The notes: generated by a model not told the origin, from the sequence alone. Shown: positions 21,077 to 32,238, counted from the first letter of the stretch. The stretch: 64,000 nucleotides of DNA from Rhynchopus sp. YZ270_cl-10 (GCA_964035575.1 OZ037877.1:372001-436000); one strand, 5' to 3'. Made by a program: numbers and translations.

Positions 21077-21442
21077 TTACAGGGCGGGCATCCGCACCCT
21101 CGCGACAAGGGTGAACACCTTCTCGTCGTTGTGCGCCTTCCAGCTATCAACGAAAACCGAGATGTGCAGGCTCTTTGCTAGGGCTGCTCTCACGGGAACC
21201 ATGACCCTGTCATACTCAGCCTTAAGTACCCTGTTACCCATCTGGAACCCGCTGGGAATTTTTGACACATCAAATGCTGGCACCAAGCGCTTGATCAGCC
21301 AGGTTTTGGCGCACTCATTAGGGTACCGTACAGGAAACAAGTTAGCAGGAGAAACCAAGAAAAACCAGGCTAAATTGACCCCAGATGCACCAAAACTATG
21401 ATTTTTGATACAGAAAAAAAATTCAAAAAATTCCCCCCACAT
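21077..21442 (-). pseudogene. hAT transposase fragment
   Basis: A 121-residue frame whose central part (YPNECAKTWLIKRLVPAFDV, then AEYDRVMVPVRAALAKSL, then HISVFVDSWKAHNDEKVFTL) matches the layout of hAT transposases. These have a lysine/arginine-rich region leading to a helix that precedes the first catalytic aspartate in a strand of type LTTDGWTS. VFVDSW would supply that aspartate. The rest of the transposase (dimerisation region, other catalytic residues) is missing. Assigned by motif layout only. Confidence 0.5.
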
Positions 21443-21580
21443 TTTTTACGTTTTTTTGTGCAGAACTGTCACCCGTTTTTTATTCGAGTTTAAAACGTTT
21501 AAAACGTTTAAAACGCGTTTTAAATAATTTAAAACGTTTAAAACGTTTTAAACGTTTTAAACGCAAAATTAGGAACACTG

Positions 21581-22502
21581 CCCCCCCCCCCAAAACGCGG
21601 ACTTTTTTTGTTTTTTTCCCCCCTATTTTTTGCTGGTTTTTGGGTGACGGGGTGCAAATTCGTGACCCAAAACACAGTTTTTTGGCATTTCCGGAATCCG
21701 TCCAGAAAGTGGTGGGGTCAATTTCGAAAATTGGACAATTTTTTGACCACTTAAAATTTTGAAAATATGAGCCCGGTCACTAATACGTGGGGCCCATTTT
21801 CGGCCAAAAAATGCTGCTGAAAAAAATTTTCTGGTGAAAATTTTTCAGCCCCAAAACATGCCGCGATTGGCATTTCCGGAATCTGTCCGCGCTGTGGTGG
21901 GGTCAATTTGCCGAAATGGCTATTAGTAGGATCGGGTAAAGTTGTTTTCAGTTGATTGCACACATCCTCCTGTTTGAGGGATGATTTAGCGACCGTACAC
22001 GGTAATACTATCTTTCTCCTTTGAAACAAGCTTCGTAGGAATAAAAATAAAAAAAGGTTTATAAGATGACCCTAAGCCTCTCGTGCTTAGTCACCTTAAT
22101 AAAAGAAAGAAAAAGTGAAAGATGGACTCTGCGCTCTCACAATCGTTATCATGCATGGGGAGCAACAACGTTGGATTCGAATCTTGGCCCCTTCAGTTGT
22201 ACAGAAAGGCTTCTTGGATGATCATCACTCCCATTTTTGCTTTGCTTTGCATCGCATCGCATTGAAATATATGCCATGGGATAATGTTCCTCGAGAACGC
22301 AACACAATATCCCCCGCACAACGGTGTTTGGCCACAGAGGCATTTTTTCACAACATTTTTTTTTTAAAGACCTTAGACGCTTACTCACATCCAGAGGGTA
22401 TATGCTGGAACGGGGGGTTTTTTTTTTTCGGATAAATTGTTGGAGTAGTGTTAGTTGCCTCGGTTGTGTTGCCACAGTTTGTGCAATCTCCACTGTATTT
22501 TT
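21581..22502. other. Spacer with parts of the GTGGTGGGGTC repeat family
   Basis: Two tandem units near 21685-21930 contain GGCATTTCCGGAATC and GTGGTGGGGTCAATTT, the same family as in the fold-back element at 59226-61436. H1 (22053-22097) and H4 (22431-22494) copies follow. This is the 3' flank of the dioxygenase gene. A TTCGAATC sequence at about 22172 is not a tRNA. Confidence 0.65.
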
Positions 22503-23639
22503 TCATCTCAACTTGACCCCGTCCTTTACGGGGAAACCCCACTGTTTTCTGAGGTCAGCAATGGACTGTTTGCCGCTGTCGACATCGGTTTTGTTTGCTT
22601 TTGCGGCACCGCTTTGCACAACAGGTTCGAAGGTGCCCATGTAACGTTCGTCTGGTGCGTCTCCTTTGGGAAGCCAGCGTACATCGCAGCTTACCCTGAC
22701 ACGGTCTGTGGTGTTGGTTGTGGACATATGCAGGGTTTGCATGCCGAAGATCATGACGTCCCCCGCTCGGTAGTCTGTGCACCTCCACTGCCCACCGAAG
22801 AGATCTGTGCATTCGTGTGGGTCGAGTGAGAACCATCCGGTGCCGTCAAGCCTGTCGCGTTCGTGGTCCATTGCACCGTAGGTGTCCCGCAGCTTCGAGA
22901 ATTGGTCGCCGTTGTGGCTGCCCTGACACATAGCGAGGGCACCGAGATCCATGGTGATATCATCGAAGGGGATCCAGCAGGTAAGGAGCTGTGCAGTGCC
23001 GCGCCCCATGTACACAATGTCGTAGTGTGCGCCGGTGAAGGAGCCGTTGGGCACACCACGCAGCCATTTGTAGTCAAAGGTGGTCACGCCGTCGCTGCCG
23101 AATACGCCTGTTGGGGTGGGGAGTGTTTTTGAGCAAAATGCGGGTTCCTAAATATTTCCGATCGTGGGGGGTTAAAATCAGGCTTGACCCAATAGACCAG
23201 CCGCACTGTGATTCGTCTCTTCTTTCAATATTTTGAACAAAAAAAACATACCCGAGAACAGCTCCTTCAACTCCGCCGCCTCCAGCACCCTTCGTACGAG
23301 GTCTGCATGCGTCAACCCGTTCCGCCCCTCCATGAAAGGGACGCAGTTGATCCCACAGCGCTCCTCGAGCACAGCATCTGTCGTCGCGGTGCCTGCCTTG
23401 AGGATGCCCCCTTTGGAGGCGAAGTCGTTCAGGATGAACTCCCGTGCAGCGAGGACAGCGTCGCGCGGGATGGCTCCGTCGATGTACGCATAGCCGTCGG
23501 CTGCAAGCGAGGCACGTATCGCATCAAAGTCGCGTGTGCGGGATAATGCACCCTTCGGGGCAAGCGGCTGCAAATACTTCCCCTCACCAAACTCAACATC
23601 AGACCCGCCAAATCGCACCATACGTGGTTCTGTTGTCAT
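22503..23639 (-). CDS. Phytanoyl-CoA dioxygenase (PhyH) family protein, two exons
   Basis: Exon 1 is 23252-23639 and exon 2 is 22503-23107. The 144-nt intron has a GTATGT donor and a CCAACAG acceptor. The spliced product is 330 residues, typical for the family. Members are Fe(II)/2-oxoglutarate-dependent oxygenases that hydroxylate substrates such as phytanoyl-CoA. The iron-binding HxD is seen as H157/D159 in GAHYDIVY, the distal histidine as about H256 in MQTLHMST, and the 2-oxoglutarate-binding arginine as about R265-R267 in TDRVRVSCD. The exon junction restores FSGVFGSDGVTTF, an expected family segment. No peroxisomal targeting signal (SKL-like) is visible at the C-terminus, which ends VKLR. 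The substrate is unknown. Confidence 0.85.
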
Positions 23640-26607
23640 TTTTGTAGTTGTGTGTTTGACGCTTTCACACTCTTAGGGTGGTAGTGGTGTTGAGTGAACG
23701 ACGTGACATTTTTTCCCGCTCATAAAAGTAGTGTGCGTTAAATGCCCTGACCCAAACCCATCTCGCCCCCGGGCATAGCTAGGCCTGGGTTGCAATTGAG
23801 TAGGACGTAGTAGCGGTATCCACGAAATGAGAGATAGTTAAGTTGGTAGTGGTGGTGGTGGTGGAAGAAAAAAAAAATGCGGATGCGTGTCTTTTCCTTA
23901 TCTTAATCGCGTTGGAACAAAAGAAAATTTTGGCTTGAAATACAAAAGCCCTCTTGTGTGCCTAAAAAGTTGATTAGGATAATACCAAGCCTGCTGAAAA
24001 GCCAAAATGATGAACACCTCCTCATCCCTTTGTTTAGTTGGTACGCTACGTCACATACGCACTCTCGGTCAAGGTTTTACTTATTTTGTTTTTGCTCTGT
24101 TTCTCTGTGAAAAAGAATTTTTTTTCCCACCCAAAAAGGGTGCTACAAGTAGGAAAACCGTTTGCCTGAAGTACAAAAATGAGGTGAGTGCACAAGGGGG
24201 AGGGGGGCAATGAAAGAGAACGAAAACGAAGATACTCCGTCGTTTTCATCATTTCCGTCCACAAAAAGATTGTTATATAAAAAAACAAAAAGCAAAGAAC
24301 GACACTAACAACAAAGTTGGTTGGATGCCTTCAGCACCTCCCTTTGCGAGAGGTGGCGAATGGAGCTGTGTGCTTGAGATCAGTAAGGAAAAAATGGTTG
24401 GTTCTCTCTGTTTTGCTCTGATTTTATGTTTTTTTTACCAAAAGAAGCATTTTTTTTGTTAGCTGCAAAAGAGTAAGGACAAGCAGATTGCTTTCAACCT
24501 TTTTTTGAGTATCTGCACCTACTATCTCCAGGTCTCTTTTGGCTAACGCTCCTTTGTGCAAACAGAAAAAAAGAGCGGGGTAAGAATGTCTGCCTCGGCA
24601 GCAGAAGAGTGAATACCAAAAGAAAGAAAAAAAGGTTGACTTGAAATACAAAGCCCTCTCGTGAACAGTGTACCTTTAAATTTTGGAAAATATGAGCCCG
24701 GTCATTTCATCTGGGCACAGTTTCAGCCAAAAATGTTCCCCAAAATACTTCACCTTCGTTACCCAACAAGGGGATGAAGGAAGGTGGAAAATGGTAATTT
24801 TCTGGTTTCTGTGGTCGGCTCGTTGACCAGGAGTTCAGCCCTGTGACCGCGCTCGTCAAAAAAGTAGCTAGGGCTATTGTGGTATTGGGGTTTGGGAAAC
24901 AAAAGGGGGGCTACCGACCCTATGTCAAATAGGAGAAAAAAAACAACAATAAGTACAGTATTATTGGGATAACAAATACAGTTGTTGAGGTCGCCCCTAC
25001 ACAGTACACAGTTCTTGGTTCTCCGCGGGTTATCGATGATCCAGGTAACTTCAGAGAGCACTTCGTTGGTATGCACACGGAGAGAAAAGTGAAGTTATTA
25101 ATGCAGGCACCTCCGACTGACCCACGTACGATGCCAGCCATCCGGATGAAAGCACAAGTACCCTGCGGCCAACAACAGAAGATGTAAAAAGGAAACCTAA
25201 TGACTGGCCCGTACCGTAAGAGAACGAGGGCGGTTCACAACCGCTCGTCAGCCGGCGGCCCACCTTCCGTTGAAGAGTTGTGAGCTTACAGGTACTGCAG
25301 TTCGCTGCACCCAACGCTTGATGCACGATAGTCTACACAAGAGAGCAGAAACCCAAAAACACAAAAAGGGGTGGGCGGGGGGGTCACAACATCTCTCTCT
25401 TGGCGCCCCATGCTGTACCGACAGTTGGGCCTCACCCTTTCTCTTAGGGATATACATGGACGTCCTTACAGGCAGCACACCGTAACCCAAAGGCGTGGCA
25501 GAGAGACTCCGTAGAGCGACTCTGGCCTGACCGCTGGCCATTTATGCTCCGGGTGCGAGCACCCATCATAGCATAGGGGGGCCAGCCTGACCCAGCATTT
25601 ATATACCCTGCCAGGGTGAACTTGCATAAAAGAGGGCAGGGGCGTTTAGACCCTGAGGACTAGGGGAAGTCCCGCATACCCCAACAGAAAGACAAAGGCT
25701 ATGCACTGGTGATATAGGAGAGGCAGGGTTGCTGAAAAACAAAAAGACCCTGAAGGCACAAAAACGCCCCGCATACCCCTCCTCGCCTCCTGTTTTGTAA
25801 TCTCTCAGGTAGGAGACATCGGTTCGAGCGGTCAACACCTTCATAGAGTTTCTGGAGGAACGGACCCCCGGATGCAATTTAAGGTCCAGCCCAGGACCTG
25901 GGGAGAAAAAAATATAGGCGGTAGAAAAAGGGAAAGGGATTGGTTCTCTCTGATTTGCTCTGACTTTATGTTTTTTTTTTACCAAAAGAAGCATTTTTTT
26001 TTGTTCGCCGTTAGCTGCAAAAGAGTAAGGACAAGCAGATTGCTTTCAACTTTTTTTTTTGAGTATCAAGACTTACCATCTCCAGGTCTCTTTTGGCTAA
26101 CGCTCCTTTGTGTAAACAGAAAAAAAAGAGCGGGGTAAGAATGTCTGCCTCGGCAGAAGAGTGAATACCAACTTGGTAAAGCTGATGGTACAAAGTGCAT
26201 GGTCGCATTTTGGAGATGGAAAAAAAAACACATAATTTAAACGCAACCAAGAATGTGGCTTCCGCCGTTCGGAGGTTTGTTTGAAATCATGGGAGAAACT
26301 GAAAAGATTAGAGAATGCTTTTTGTTTTCGCAAATAACGCACACTCACAAAATGTCTCTGTCCTTAAATACAAAGCCCTCTCGTGCGTGTACCAATAGTG
26401 AAATGAAAGCACAAAAAAATGACTGCAAAACGGTCGAAGACAACGAAGACATCACACATACACACGATGCTAAACAAAACTGACGCATCCCAACAAACAA
26501 AGAAAGGAGCGAAAGGAGCCTCAACGTACAACAGCATCTCAACGGACACCAACACGAAGGCAAAGCAATCATTCATCACCCTAAGAAAAACCCTTTTTGC
26601 GTCTTGT
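23640..26607. other. Long gene-free spacer
   Basis: Contains H2 copies (23929-23963, 24632-24674, 26362-26395), a duplicated segment (24395-24615 and 25937-26165) and a GC-richer block at 24950-25900 with no frame over about 130 codons. Within that block, read on the minus strand, TATATAAATGC near 25598-25609 resembles a TATA box, but no gene follows that I can support. The block may hold a decayed gene or a non-coding RNA. Confidence 0.55.
24395..26165. repeat. Direct duplication, two copies of about 220 bp
   Basis: Copies at 24395-24615 and 25937-26165 share GGTTCTCTCTG, ACCAAAAGAAGCATTTTTTT, GCTGCAAAAGAGTAAGGACA and AGCGGGGTAAGAATGTCTGC. They are separated by 1.3 kb of unrelated sequence. 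Neither copy encodes a recognisable protein. Confidence 0.75.
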
Positions 26608-27761
26608 TTAGAGCTTCCCCGTTTGGTCAAAGGAGGTCATCTGCTGCTTTAAGTCGTCGGGTTGGGCTGCATTCCCCCCACGCTTTGATTTCATCAACAA
26701 CACGACACCAACAATCACGAGGATGACCAACACGAGACACCCGGCGACAACTCCGATAATAACAGCTGTGCTGGTACCTTCGTCCTCAGGTCCGTTACCC
26801 CACTCTAACGCCACCTCGCCTGTGGTCGAGTCTGGTTGTGGGGTAATGGAAAATGCGATGTTTGACCCAGCCAGGCAGCGCAGCGACACCTCCCTCGGCA
26901 CAGTCGCGTCCACAGTGATGTACGACGCGTTTGAGGCGTATCCAACGAAGTATCCGTCTGCCACACGAAACGCAATGTCCTTGTCTTCATCGCATCCCAT
27001 CACACCTAGATACTCCCCCTGCCCATCAAACCTGCCGGAGGTGCCAATATCTCTGTCGACGGCGCGGTCGGCAGACCCAGAGGCAGAGGGATCTTCCCCA
27101 AGGATGGCAAGAAAGTCTTCCGAGAGACGTGGGGCTGCTGGGGTAGTTGCCTTGGGGACAAGCCTGATGTAGACCTTCATATCGAATGTGGGCACGCAGG
27201 CCTGCGAGGTGTAGCTTTGCGGCAGGTCGAGGGCAATGTGTGGGAATGGTTCGGACAACGTGATCTGCTGGTTGATGGGGAAGCGTTGTGTCTCGCCCTC
27301 TTGCATCGCAACTGTACCGGAAGTGTACGTTGCCGGAGTACCCGCCATCTCTGTGTACGACACTCCAAAAGAAACAGACGGACACCCGTTGGAAAGGTCC
27401 CCCAGCCACGTCAGCGTAACAGAGTCCGTGTAGACAGTATTCGTGTCCCGCAGTGGCACGGTGAAATCCCAGAATAACCGCTGGCCCCAGAACACCGATC
27501 TGTGAGGTGTTTTTTTGTTGTCTCGCCCGATTGTCGAAAAAGTACCGTGGGTGGTGCTCCGGGAGGGGTCGATGTTGACAGGTTGTTGACCGACTTCCGA
27601 AAGCACCAGTGGGGTAACTACTTTTTATTTTTGTGAAGTGAAGAGATAATGCCATACCCGGAACCAGAGTCGTCATTCGCGACGAAGATGGAATGCTGCG
27701 TCATGTACACTGCATCGGCAGCAGCGGTGTGTGCAAGAAGGGCGCAGAGCAAGGCTGCCAT
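26608..27761 (-). CDS. Type I membrane protein, family copy 1 (two exons)
   Basis: Exon 1 is 27658-27761 and exon 2 is 26608-27499. The 158-nt intron has a GTATGG donor and a CTCACAG acceptor. Spliced length is 331 residues. Exon 1 encodes a signal peptide (MAALLCALLAHTAAADA) and a short mature start. The ectodomain has two conserved blocks. The first includes VTLTWLGD and SNGCPSVSFGVSYTE. The second includes GVMGCDEDKDIAFRV and SLRCLAGSNIAF, with one cysteine each that may pair. A short variable linker (around GEDPSASGSADR) separates the blocks. One transmembrane helix (VIIGVVAGCLVLVILVIVG) and a basic tail (KSKRGGNAAQPDD) follow. It is most likely a surface protein; no known family is recognised. 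The intron holds a small inverted-repeat element (27552-27608). Confidence 0.8.
27552..27608. mobile_element. TGGTGCT...AGCACCA element within intron 1
   Basis: Second copy of the small inverted-repeat family, 57 bp, with GTGGG repeated on both sides as a probable 5-bp target duplication. It lies inside intron 1 of membrane-protein copy 1; the same intron in copies 2 and 3 lacks it, so it inserted after the duplications. Confidence 0.7.
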
Positions 27762-28367
27762 GGTTGTGTGAATTGCTTTTGTTCTTTGTTTTGTGTAACC
27801 TGAAAAAGGGCGACGACTGCGTGCTGACCATCTAGAAGGTGGCTTACATTATCAAAAGGAAAAATTCATGAGATGAACCTAAGCGTCTCGTACTTCGTCA
27901 CCTTGAAAAAATAAGCTGTGTCTGCTACTACTTACAACAAATGGGAGAAACGAGACGTAGGGGAGAAAATTACGAGAGTTTTTCTTTCTTTTTGCTTCCC
28001 CCTCACACAATCATTGTTTTTCAAAAGAAGGGGGTGCGGGGGAAAGACGGGGGACAGGTTCTGTACAAGCAAACGTCACCTATAAAGGCTAGGGTTGCAG
28101 CACAGACAGCGCACCTCTCCTCAACTTATAGAGTAGAGAAAATGAGATGTCTTTTTTTATATGCGAACAAAAATATTTTCATCATAGTGCAATCAATAAA
28201 TTGATAGTTTATGGTATTTTTATGCGAACAAAAACAAAAACAAAACCTCTTTGTCCAACCCCACAACCACACCACACCACCTTCTTCAACACAATATCAA
28301 GAAGCACGAAAAACCACCCCATTTTTTTTACCCTCCCCCATCCCCCCTCCTCCCTCCTCCCATTTTT
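27762..28367. promoter_or_regulatory. Upstream region of membrane-protein copy 1, with H1 element
   Basis: The H1 stem-loop repeat lies at 27860-27904, about 100 bp upstream of the start codon. Flanking sequence (AACCTGAAAAAGG, GACGACTGCGTGCTGACCAT, CACATTATCAAAA) is shared with the upstream regions of copies 2 and 3. Beyond about 28000 it is AT- or C-rich and featureless. Regulatory meaning is inferred only from conserved position. Confidence 0.45.
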
Positions 28368-29256
28368 CTAACACTATTTATTCTGAATGTGTGTATTTTG
28401 GGCTGTATTTAGAACATGCAACGTTTGCTCAAAAGTGAAAAATTCTTGCTTTAATGGATCGCTAGGGTGGGTAAACTATATAATCAAAAAAAAAAATCGA
28501 GCAAATTCGTGATTCAAAAAAGTTGGTCAAAAATCCAAAAAATCAGAAGGGTCCCCCCTATGGTTTTACTGTACAAATCCTATAGGTAGTGGGTGGTACC
28601 CACCCCCTCCCTCCACAGCCTCGGAGGGGCAATCAGATGCACAAAAGTTTTCGATTCGTGCTTCATTTGAACGATTTGTAGAGAATAGTACACAGTACAC
28701 AGTACACAGTACACAGTACACAGTACACAGTACACAGTACACAGTACACAGTACACAGTACACAGTACACAGTACACAGTACACAGTACACAGTACACAG
28801 TACACAGTACACAGTACACAGTACACAGTACACAGTACACAGTACACAGTACACAGTACACAGTACACAGTACACAGTACACAGTACACAGTACACAGTA
28901 CACAGTACACAGTACACAGTACACAGTACACAGTACACAGTACACAGTACACAGTACACAGTACACAGTACACAGTACACAGTACACAGTACACAGTACA
29001 CAGTACACAGTACACAGTACACAGTACACAGTACACAGTACACAGTACACAGTACACAGTACACAGTACACAGTACACAGTACACAGTACACAGTACACA
29101 GTACACAGTACACAGTACACAGTACACAGTACACAGTACACAGTACACACAGTACACACAGTTCACCATATTTTTGCTCGATTTATTTAGTGGAGTAGAA
29201 CCCCCCTAAACGGCTATTTAAACCCAAAAACACACATTCAAAATAAATAGTGTTAG
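28368..29256. mobile_element. Inverted-repeat element carrying the (CACAGTA)65 array
   Basis: Left end CTAACACTATTTATTCTGAA-TGTGTGTATTTTGGG and right end its inverse, with about three mismatches over 36 bp. The heptamer array fills more than half of the interior. The right-hand 95 bp (from about 29162) recur at 30722-30815, indicating a second, partial copy. No coding gene is seen inside. Like the element at 14633-15317, it is an inverted-repeat carrier of a CAGTA-type array. Confidence 0.65.
28691..29154 (+). repeat. (CACAGTA)n satellite, about 65 copies
   Basis: 65 uninterrupted heptamers from 28691 to 29145, ending in two irregular units. The long frames it opens (YCVLCTV repeats on the minus strand) are artefacts of a unit with no stop codon. 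The unit also appears twice at the left edge of the CAGTA array at 14793. Confidence 0.95.
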
Positions 29257-29410
29257 AGATTTGCCGTACAAATATGGCTGTAGAAATAGGCCAATTTTTT
29301 TTGTGAAAATGGGGGTCGGGGACCTTGTATTTAGAAAAATTGCTGGGTAATTTTTTTCCAAAAAAAATGACGTATTTGGACGTTTTCGCGCTCGATCTTC
29401 CCAATCAAAA

Positions 29411-29893
29411 CAAGTAATTGCTATCGGAAAAAAAACCGGGTGTGCTGTGGAACTCCACTCTGAAAAAAATATAATCTACAACACGCCCAGCATTCTGCTC
29501 TTCTGCAGGTATGCTAAAACGCTCTTCGTACGCTGCTGAACCCACTGGGATGCCTGCATCTGAAACTTTTAAACAGTGCGGCTGTCCTCTTCGTCCAGCA
29601 CCATCTGCTCGATCGCGTTTTGGACGTAGTCTCGGCAGGCTCGATAACCATTCGCTCGGGCGGCCTCGGCATGTTCCAGCTCGTAGTCGTCCACAGGCTC
29701 CCACGCATCGTCGTCGTCATCAGAGCAGTGCGGAAGGAACACATAATGCACAGACGACAACACGTCGTCGATCGCACCAGGCATCGTCACATCAGCACCT
29801 CCAGAAAATCGCCAGGATGCTATGGTGGTTTCGAAAATCGCGCGGAGTTATCCACAGCACACCCCATTTTTTTTCTTAGCAATTAGTTGTTCT
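29411..29893. mobile_element. Inverted-repeat element with captured coding-like segment, copy 1
   Basis: Left end AAGTAATTGCTATCGG followed by a purine run and GGGTGTGCTGTGGAA. The right end is the inverse (TTATCCACAGCACACCCC up to AGCAATTAGTT). About 480 bp. The interior on the minus strand (29569-29790) gives an open 73-residue frame with PGAIDDVLSSVHYVFLPHC, an acidic run and RDYVQNAIEQMVLDEEDS, which reads like real protein. The homologous interior at 33497-33940 is disrupted. It resembles a transposon that picked up part of a gene. The family is unassigned. Confidence 0.55.
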
Positions 29894-30070
29894 TGTTATT
29901 ATTGTTTTCCCCACCCTTCCTTCAACCCGATCAGTTCGTATTGTTTTCGCGAAAACATGAAATTACACATTTCAAGAGAACAAAAAATTAAAAAGGGTTC
30001 GCCCCCTCAATGGGACGCCGGAAACCATAATTCCTCAGTGTCAGCCGCATCATTTCAATGAAACCAAAAA

Positions 30071-30570
30071 GTGGCTTATTTGCATTTTTGGGCTCCGCCC
30101 GTGCAGCGGTGGGGTCATTTCGGAAAATTGGACAATTTTTTGACCACTTAAATTTTGAGAAATATGAGCCCGGTTCCTTATACGTGGGGCCCATTTTTGG
30201 CCAAAATTTTTCTCAAAATCGACGAAATTAAAATTAGACCCCTTACCCCCCCCCCAGAATCATTTCAATACACTACCTGTATTGGTTGCTGACGCGTGTA
30301 TACAGGAAGGTTGGGAAAAAGTGGCTTATTTGCATTTTTGGGCTCCGCCCGTGCAGCGGTGGGGTCATTTCGGAAAATTGGACAATTTTTTGACCACTTA
30401 AATTTTGAGAAATATGAGCCCGGTTCCTTATACGTGGGGCCCATTTTTGGCCAAAATTTTTCTCAAAATCGACGAAATTAAAATTAGACCCCTTACCCCC
30501 CCCCAGAATCATTTCAATACACTACCTGTATTGGTTGCTGACGCGTGTATACAGGAAGGTTGGGAAAAAA
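30071..30570. repeat. Tandem dimer, 250-bp unit
   Basis: Two almost identical 250-bp units starting GTGGCTTATTTGCATTTTTG at 30071 and 30321. Each contains GCGGTGGGGTCATTT, GAGCCCGGTTCCTTATACGT and TGTATTGGTTGCTGACGCGT. A related dimer of about 260 bp lies inverted at 32868-33388 within the hAT-like element. The near-identity of the units points to recent duplication or homogenisation. Confidence 0.85.
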
Positions 30571-30836
30571 CCAATAACTATTTTTCACAACCTGGTCTGG
30601 TTACTTTACCCACTCAGCCAAAAAGTGGGATTTTCCAAAACTGATTCTTGTATTTTAGGGTGTTGTTTTGGCTCTAATTGCCCAAAATTGTGTTTTTCGA
30701 ACCGAATGACCCCCTCCTCTGAGTTCACCATATTTTTGCTCGATTTATTTAGTGGAGTAGAACCCCCCTAAACGGCTATTTAAACCCAAAAACACACATT
30801 CAAAATAAATAGTGTAAAAAAAAATACCCCAAAAAA

Positions 30837-31712
30837 CTATTTTGCCCATGTCGTATAGCTGTGTGAGACTGGGCACATCAGTCTGCTTTTGCAGGCACCT
30901 TTTATGAAGCCTTGACAAACCTCCGTTGTTTTCATTACCATAGAGTGTGGGTATTTGCATGCGTCTCCGCGGCTGCAGCCGCCTGCTAGGGAGAGGTCCC
31001 TGCAGGTGTTGAGGAGGTGGCGGGGCACTTCGCTGTGGTGGCCGTGCCCTGAGGGGCAGAGGGTACCTTCCGCAGGACTGTCCTGGCACACCCCTAGGAG
31101 ATAGTAACAGCAGGGCTGCAGGCGTCGCAAACTTCCTCCCCCGCCCTGATGCTTCTCCAGCACCCTCTGCACCCAGCCCTCCGCAGTCGCAAGCGACACC
31201 CCCTCCTCACACATCCGCTCTATCAACACCCCCGTCCCCGCTGGCCCCAAAACTGCCATAAAATTATAGCATTTCAACACATCCTGTATCGTTCCCGCCT
31301 TAGCCGCGCTTATTATTGCAGGCAAAAAGGAAGGGAGCGTTCCGATGCATGCAAGAAGGGTGCTGAGCTGTCCTGGGGAGATGTGGGTGAGGGGGCAACC
31401 GAGGGTTCCACAGACGCCTTGGCCGGTTTCGAAGTGGGAGTGGACGTGGGCGGCGCAGAAGGTGGGGGGGAGACCGCGGAGGGGGCAGCCTGCCCTATGG
31501 TCCTTTGTGCACCATTCGCATGAAACTGCAGCGTAGTAATACTCAGTGGGGACAAACAGCGCGCCCTGTCTAGCAGATGGCTTCGTGAGCGTCTCCGCCT
31601 GCGCTGCTACAGCATTAACCACATCTTGTGCCAACGCCCTCGCATGCCTCCTACTCCACGGGTTCGAAGGCACCGAACGGCGTGGAGGGGTACGCGGTCT
31701 GACTACCTTCAT
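30837..31712 (-). CDS. CCCH-type zinc-finger protein
   Basis: 291 residues from the methionine at 31712 (MKVVRPRTPPRRS); upstream in-frame sequence is low-complexity and excluded. The C-terminal 90 residues hold three CCCH fingers. One is canonical C-x8-C-x5-C-x3-H (C237, C246, C252, H256), one is C-x7-C-x5-C-x3-H (C266, C274, C280, H284), and one near residues 212-235 is variant. A Cys/His-rich segment at residues 65-110 (CEWC, then CAAHVHSHF, then CGTLGCPLTH) may bind zinc too. Tandem CCCH fingers usually bind RNA and act in mRNA processing or decay, so that role is inferred. Residues around 120-200 look helical. The gene lies between mobile elements, and its upstream region resembles those of the membrane-protein copies 2 and 3. 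Confidence 0.8.
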   Translation of the reverse strand: MKVVRPRTPPRRSVPSNPWSRRHARALAQDVVNAVAAQAETLTKPSARQGALFVPTEYYYAAVSCEWCTKDHRAGCPLRGLPPTFCAAHVHSHFETGQGVCGTLGCPLTHISPGQLSTLLACIGTLPSFLPAIISAAKAGTIQDVLKCYNFMAVLGPAGTGVLIERMCEEGVSLATAEGWVQRVLEKHQGGGGSLRRLQPCCYYLLGVCQDSPAEGTLCPSGHGHHSEVPRHLLNTCRDLSLAGGCSRGDACKYPHSMVMKTTEVCQGFIKGACKSRLMCPVSHSYTTWAK

Positions 31713-32238
31713 AATAGATGAAAAGAAGGGGGAAATATATAAGAGTGGTTTCCTCAGAAGGGGGTAGGGGAGGGGAGGGGGGTTTGGGGGAAAATGTGAA
31801 AACGGAGCAAAAATGCAAACCCGTTTTTTGATTAATCTGGGCTGGGGTGAGGTGATTTGGGGAGGGAGAGGGAGAGAGAGAGAAGGGAGGATAGAATAGG
31901 TGGCTGTGCTGCTGATAAACGTATGATACACCAGCTCATCATTGGAGAAAGGAATGTTTAAGTTGGTGGTCGTGGTGAGGAGCGGTTTTAACAACATCCC
32001 CCGGAGGCCTCAGCACAACTGGGGAGGAGGCAGGCCAACTTTGGTTTTTCGGGGGAGTGGGGAGATCAGGTGTGTAGATGAGGTTCCGAAAAACAAAACA
32101 AAAAATATATCAATGTGAAGAGGAGTTTTCGTTTTGCTGTGAATGTAACGAGAGAAGGAAAACACACCGCGGAGGAAATATAATTTGTGGAAAAAATTTC
32201 TGAAGGTGTGTGTTTTTTTTTTTTTTTTTTGTCTTTCC
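31713..32238. promoter_or_regulatory. Upstream region of the CCCH gene, shared with membrane-protein genes
   Basis: Segment 31840-31930 (GGTGATTTGGGGAGGGAGAG, an AG-repeat, then AGAATAGGTGGCTGTGCTGCTGAT) closely matches 36140-36200 and 41060-41110. Those lie upstream of membrane-protein copies 2 and 3 at similar distances (130-290 bp from the start codons). All three are minus-strand genes. A shared promoter or 5' leader is the simplest reading. Confidence 0.5.

Larger units (their letters stand above)
20100..21580. mobile_element. hAT-family DNA transposon, degenerate
   Basis: Left end CAGTGTTCCTAACGC and right end inverted TTAGGAACACTG. The subterminal regions are rich in GTTTTAAACGTTTTAAACG repeats and match each other in inverted orientation, down to a common ACTCGAATAAAAAACGG. 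Flanks are C-runs (CCCCCCCT and CCCCCCCC), compatible with an 8-bp target duplication. The CAGTGTTCC ends and a transposase remnant (21077-21442, minus) both indicate hAT. The interior also carries an H3 repeat (20231-20284), a palindrome near 20379-20415 and a LINE fragment. It is nested inside a copy of the GCGGACAATGTCCGC repeat, whose other half resumes at 21592. Confidence 0.7.

Noticed and set aside
22155-22200. TTCGAATC sequence resembling a tRNA B box
   Set aside because: No A box or acceptor pairing could be drawn on either strand.
28566-29169. Long minus-strand frames made of YCVLCTV repeats
   Set aside because: They are translations of the CACAGTA array, whose unit contains no stop codon.
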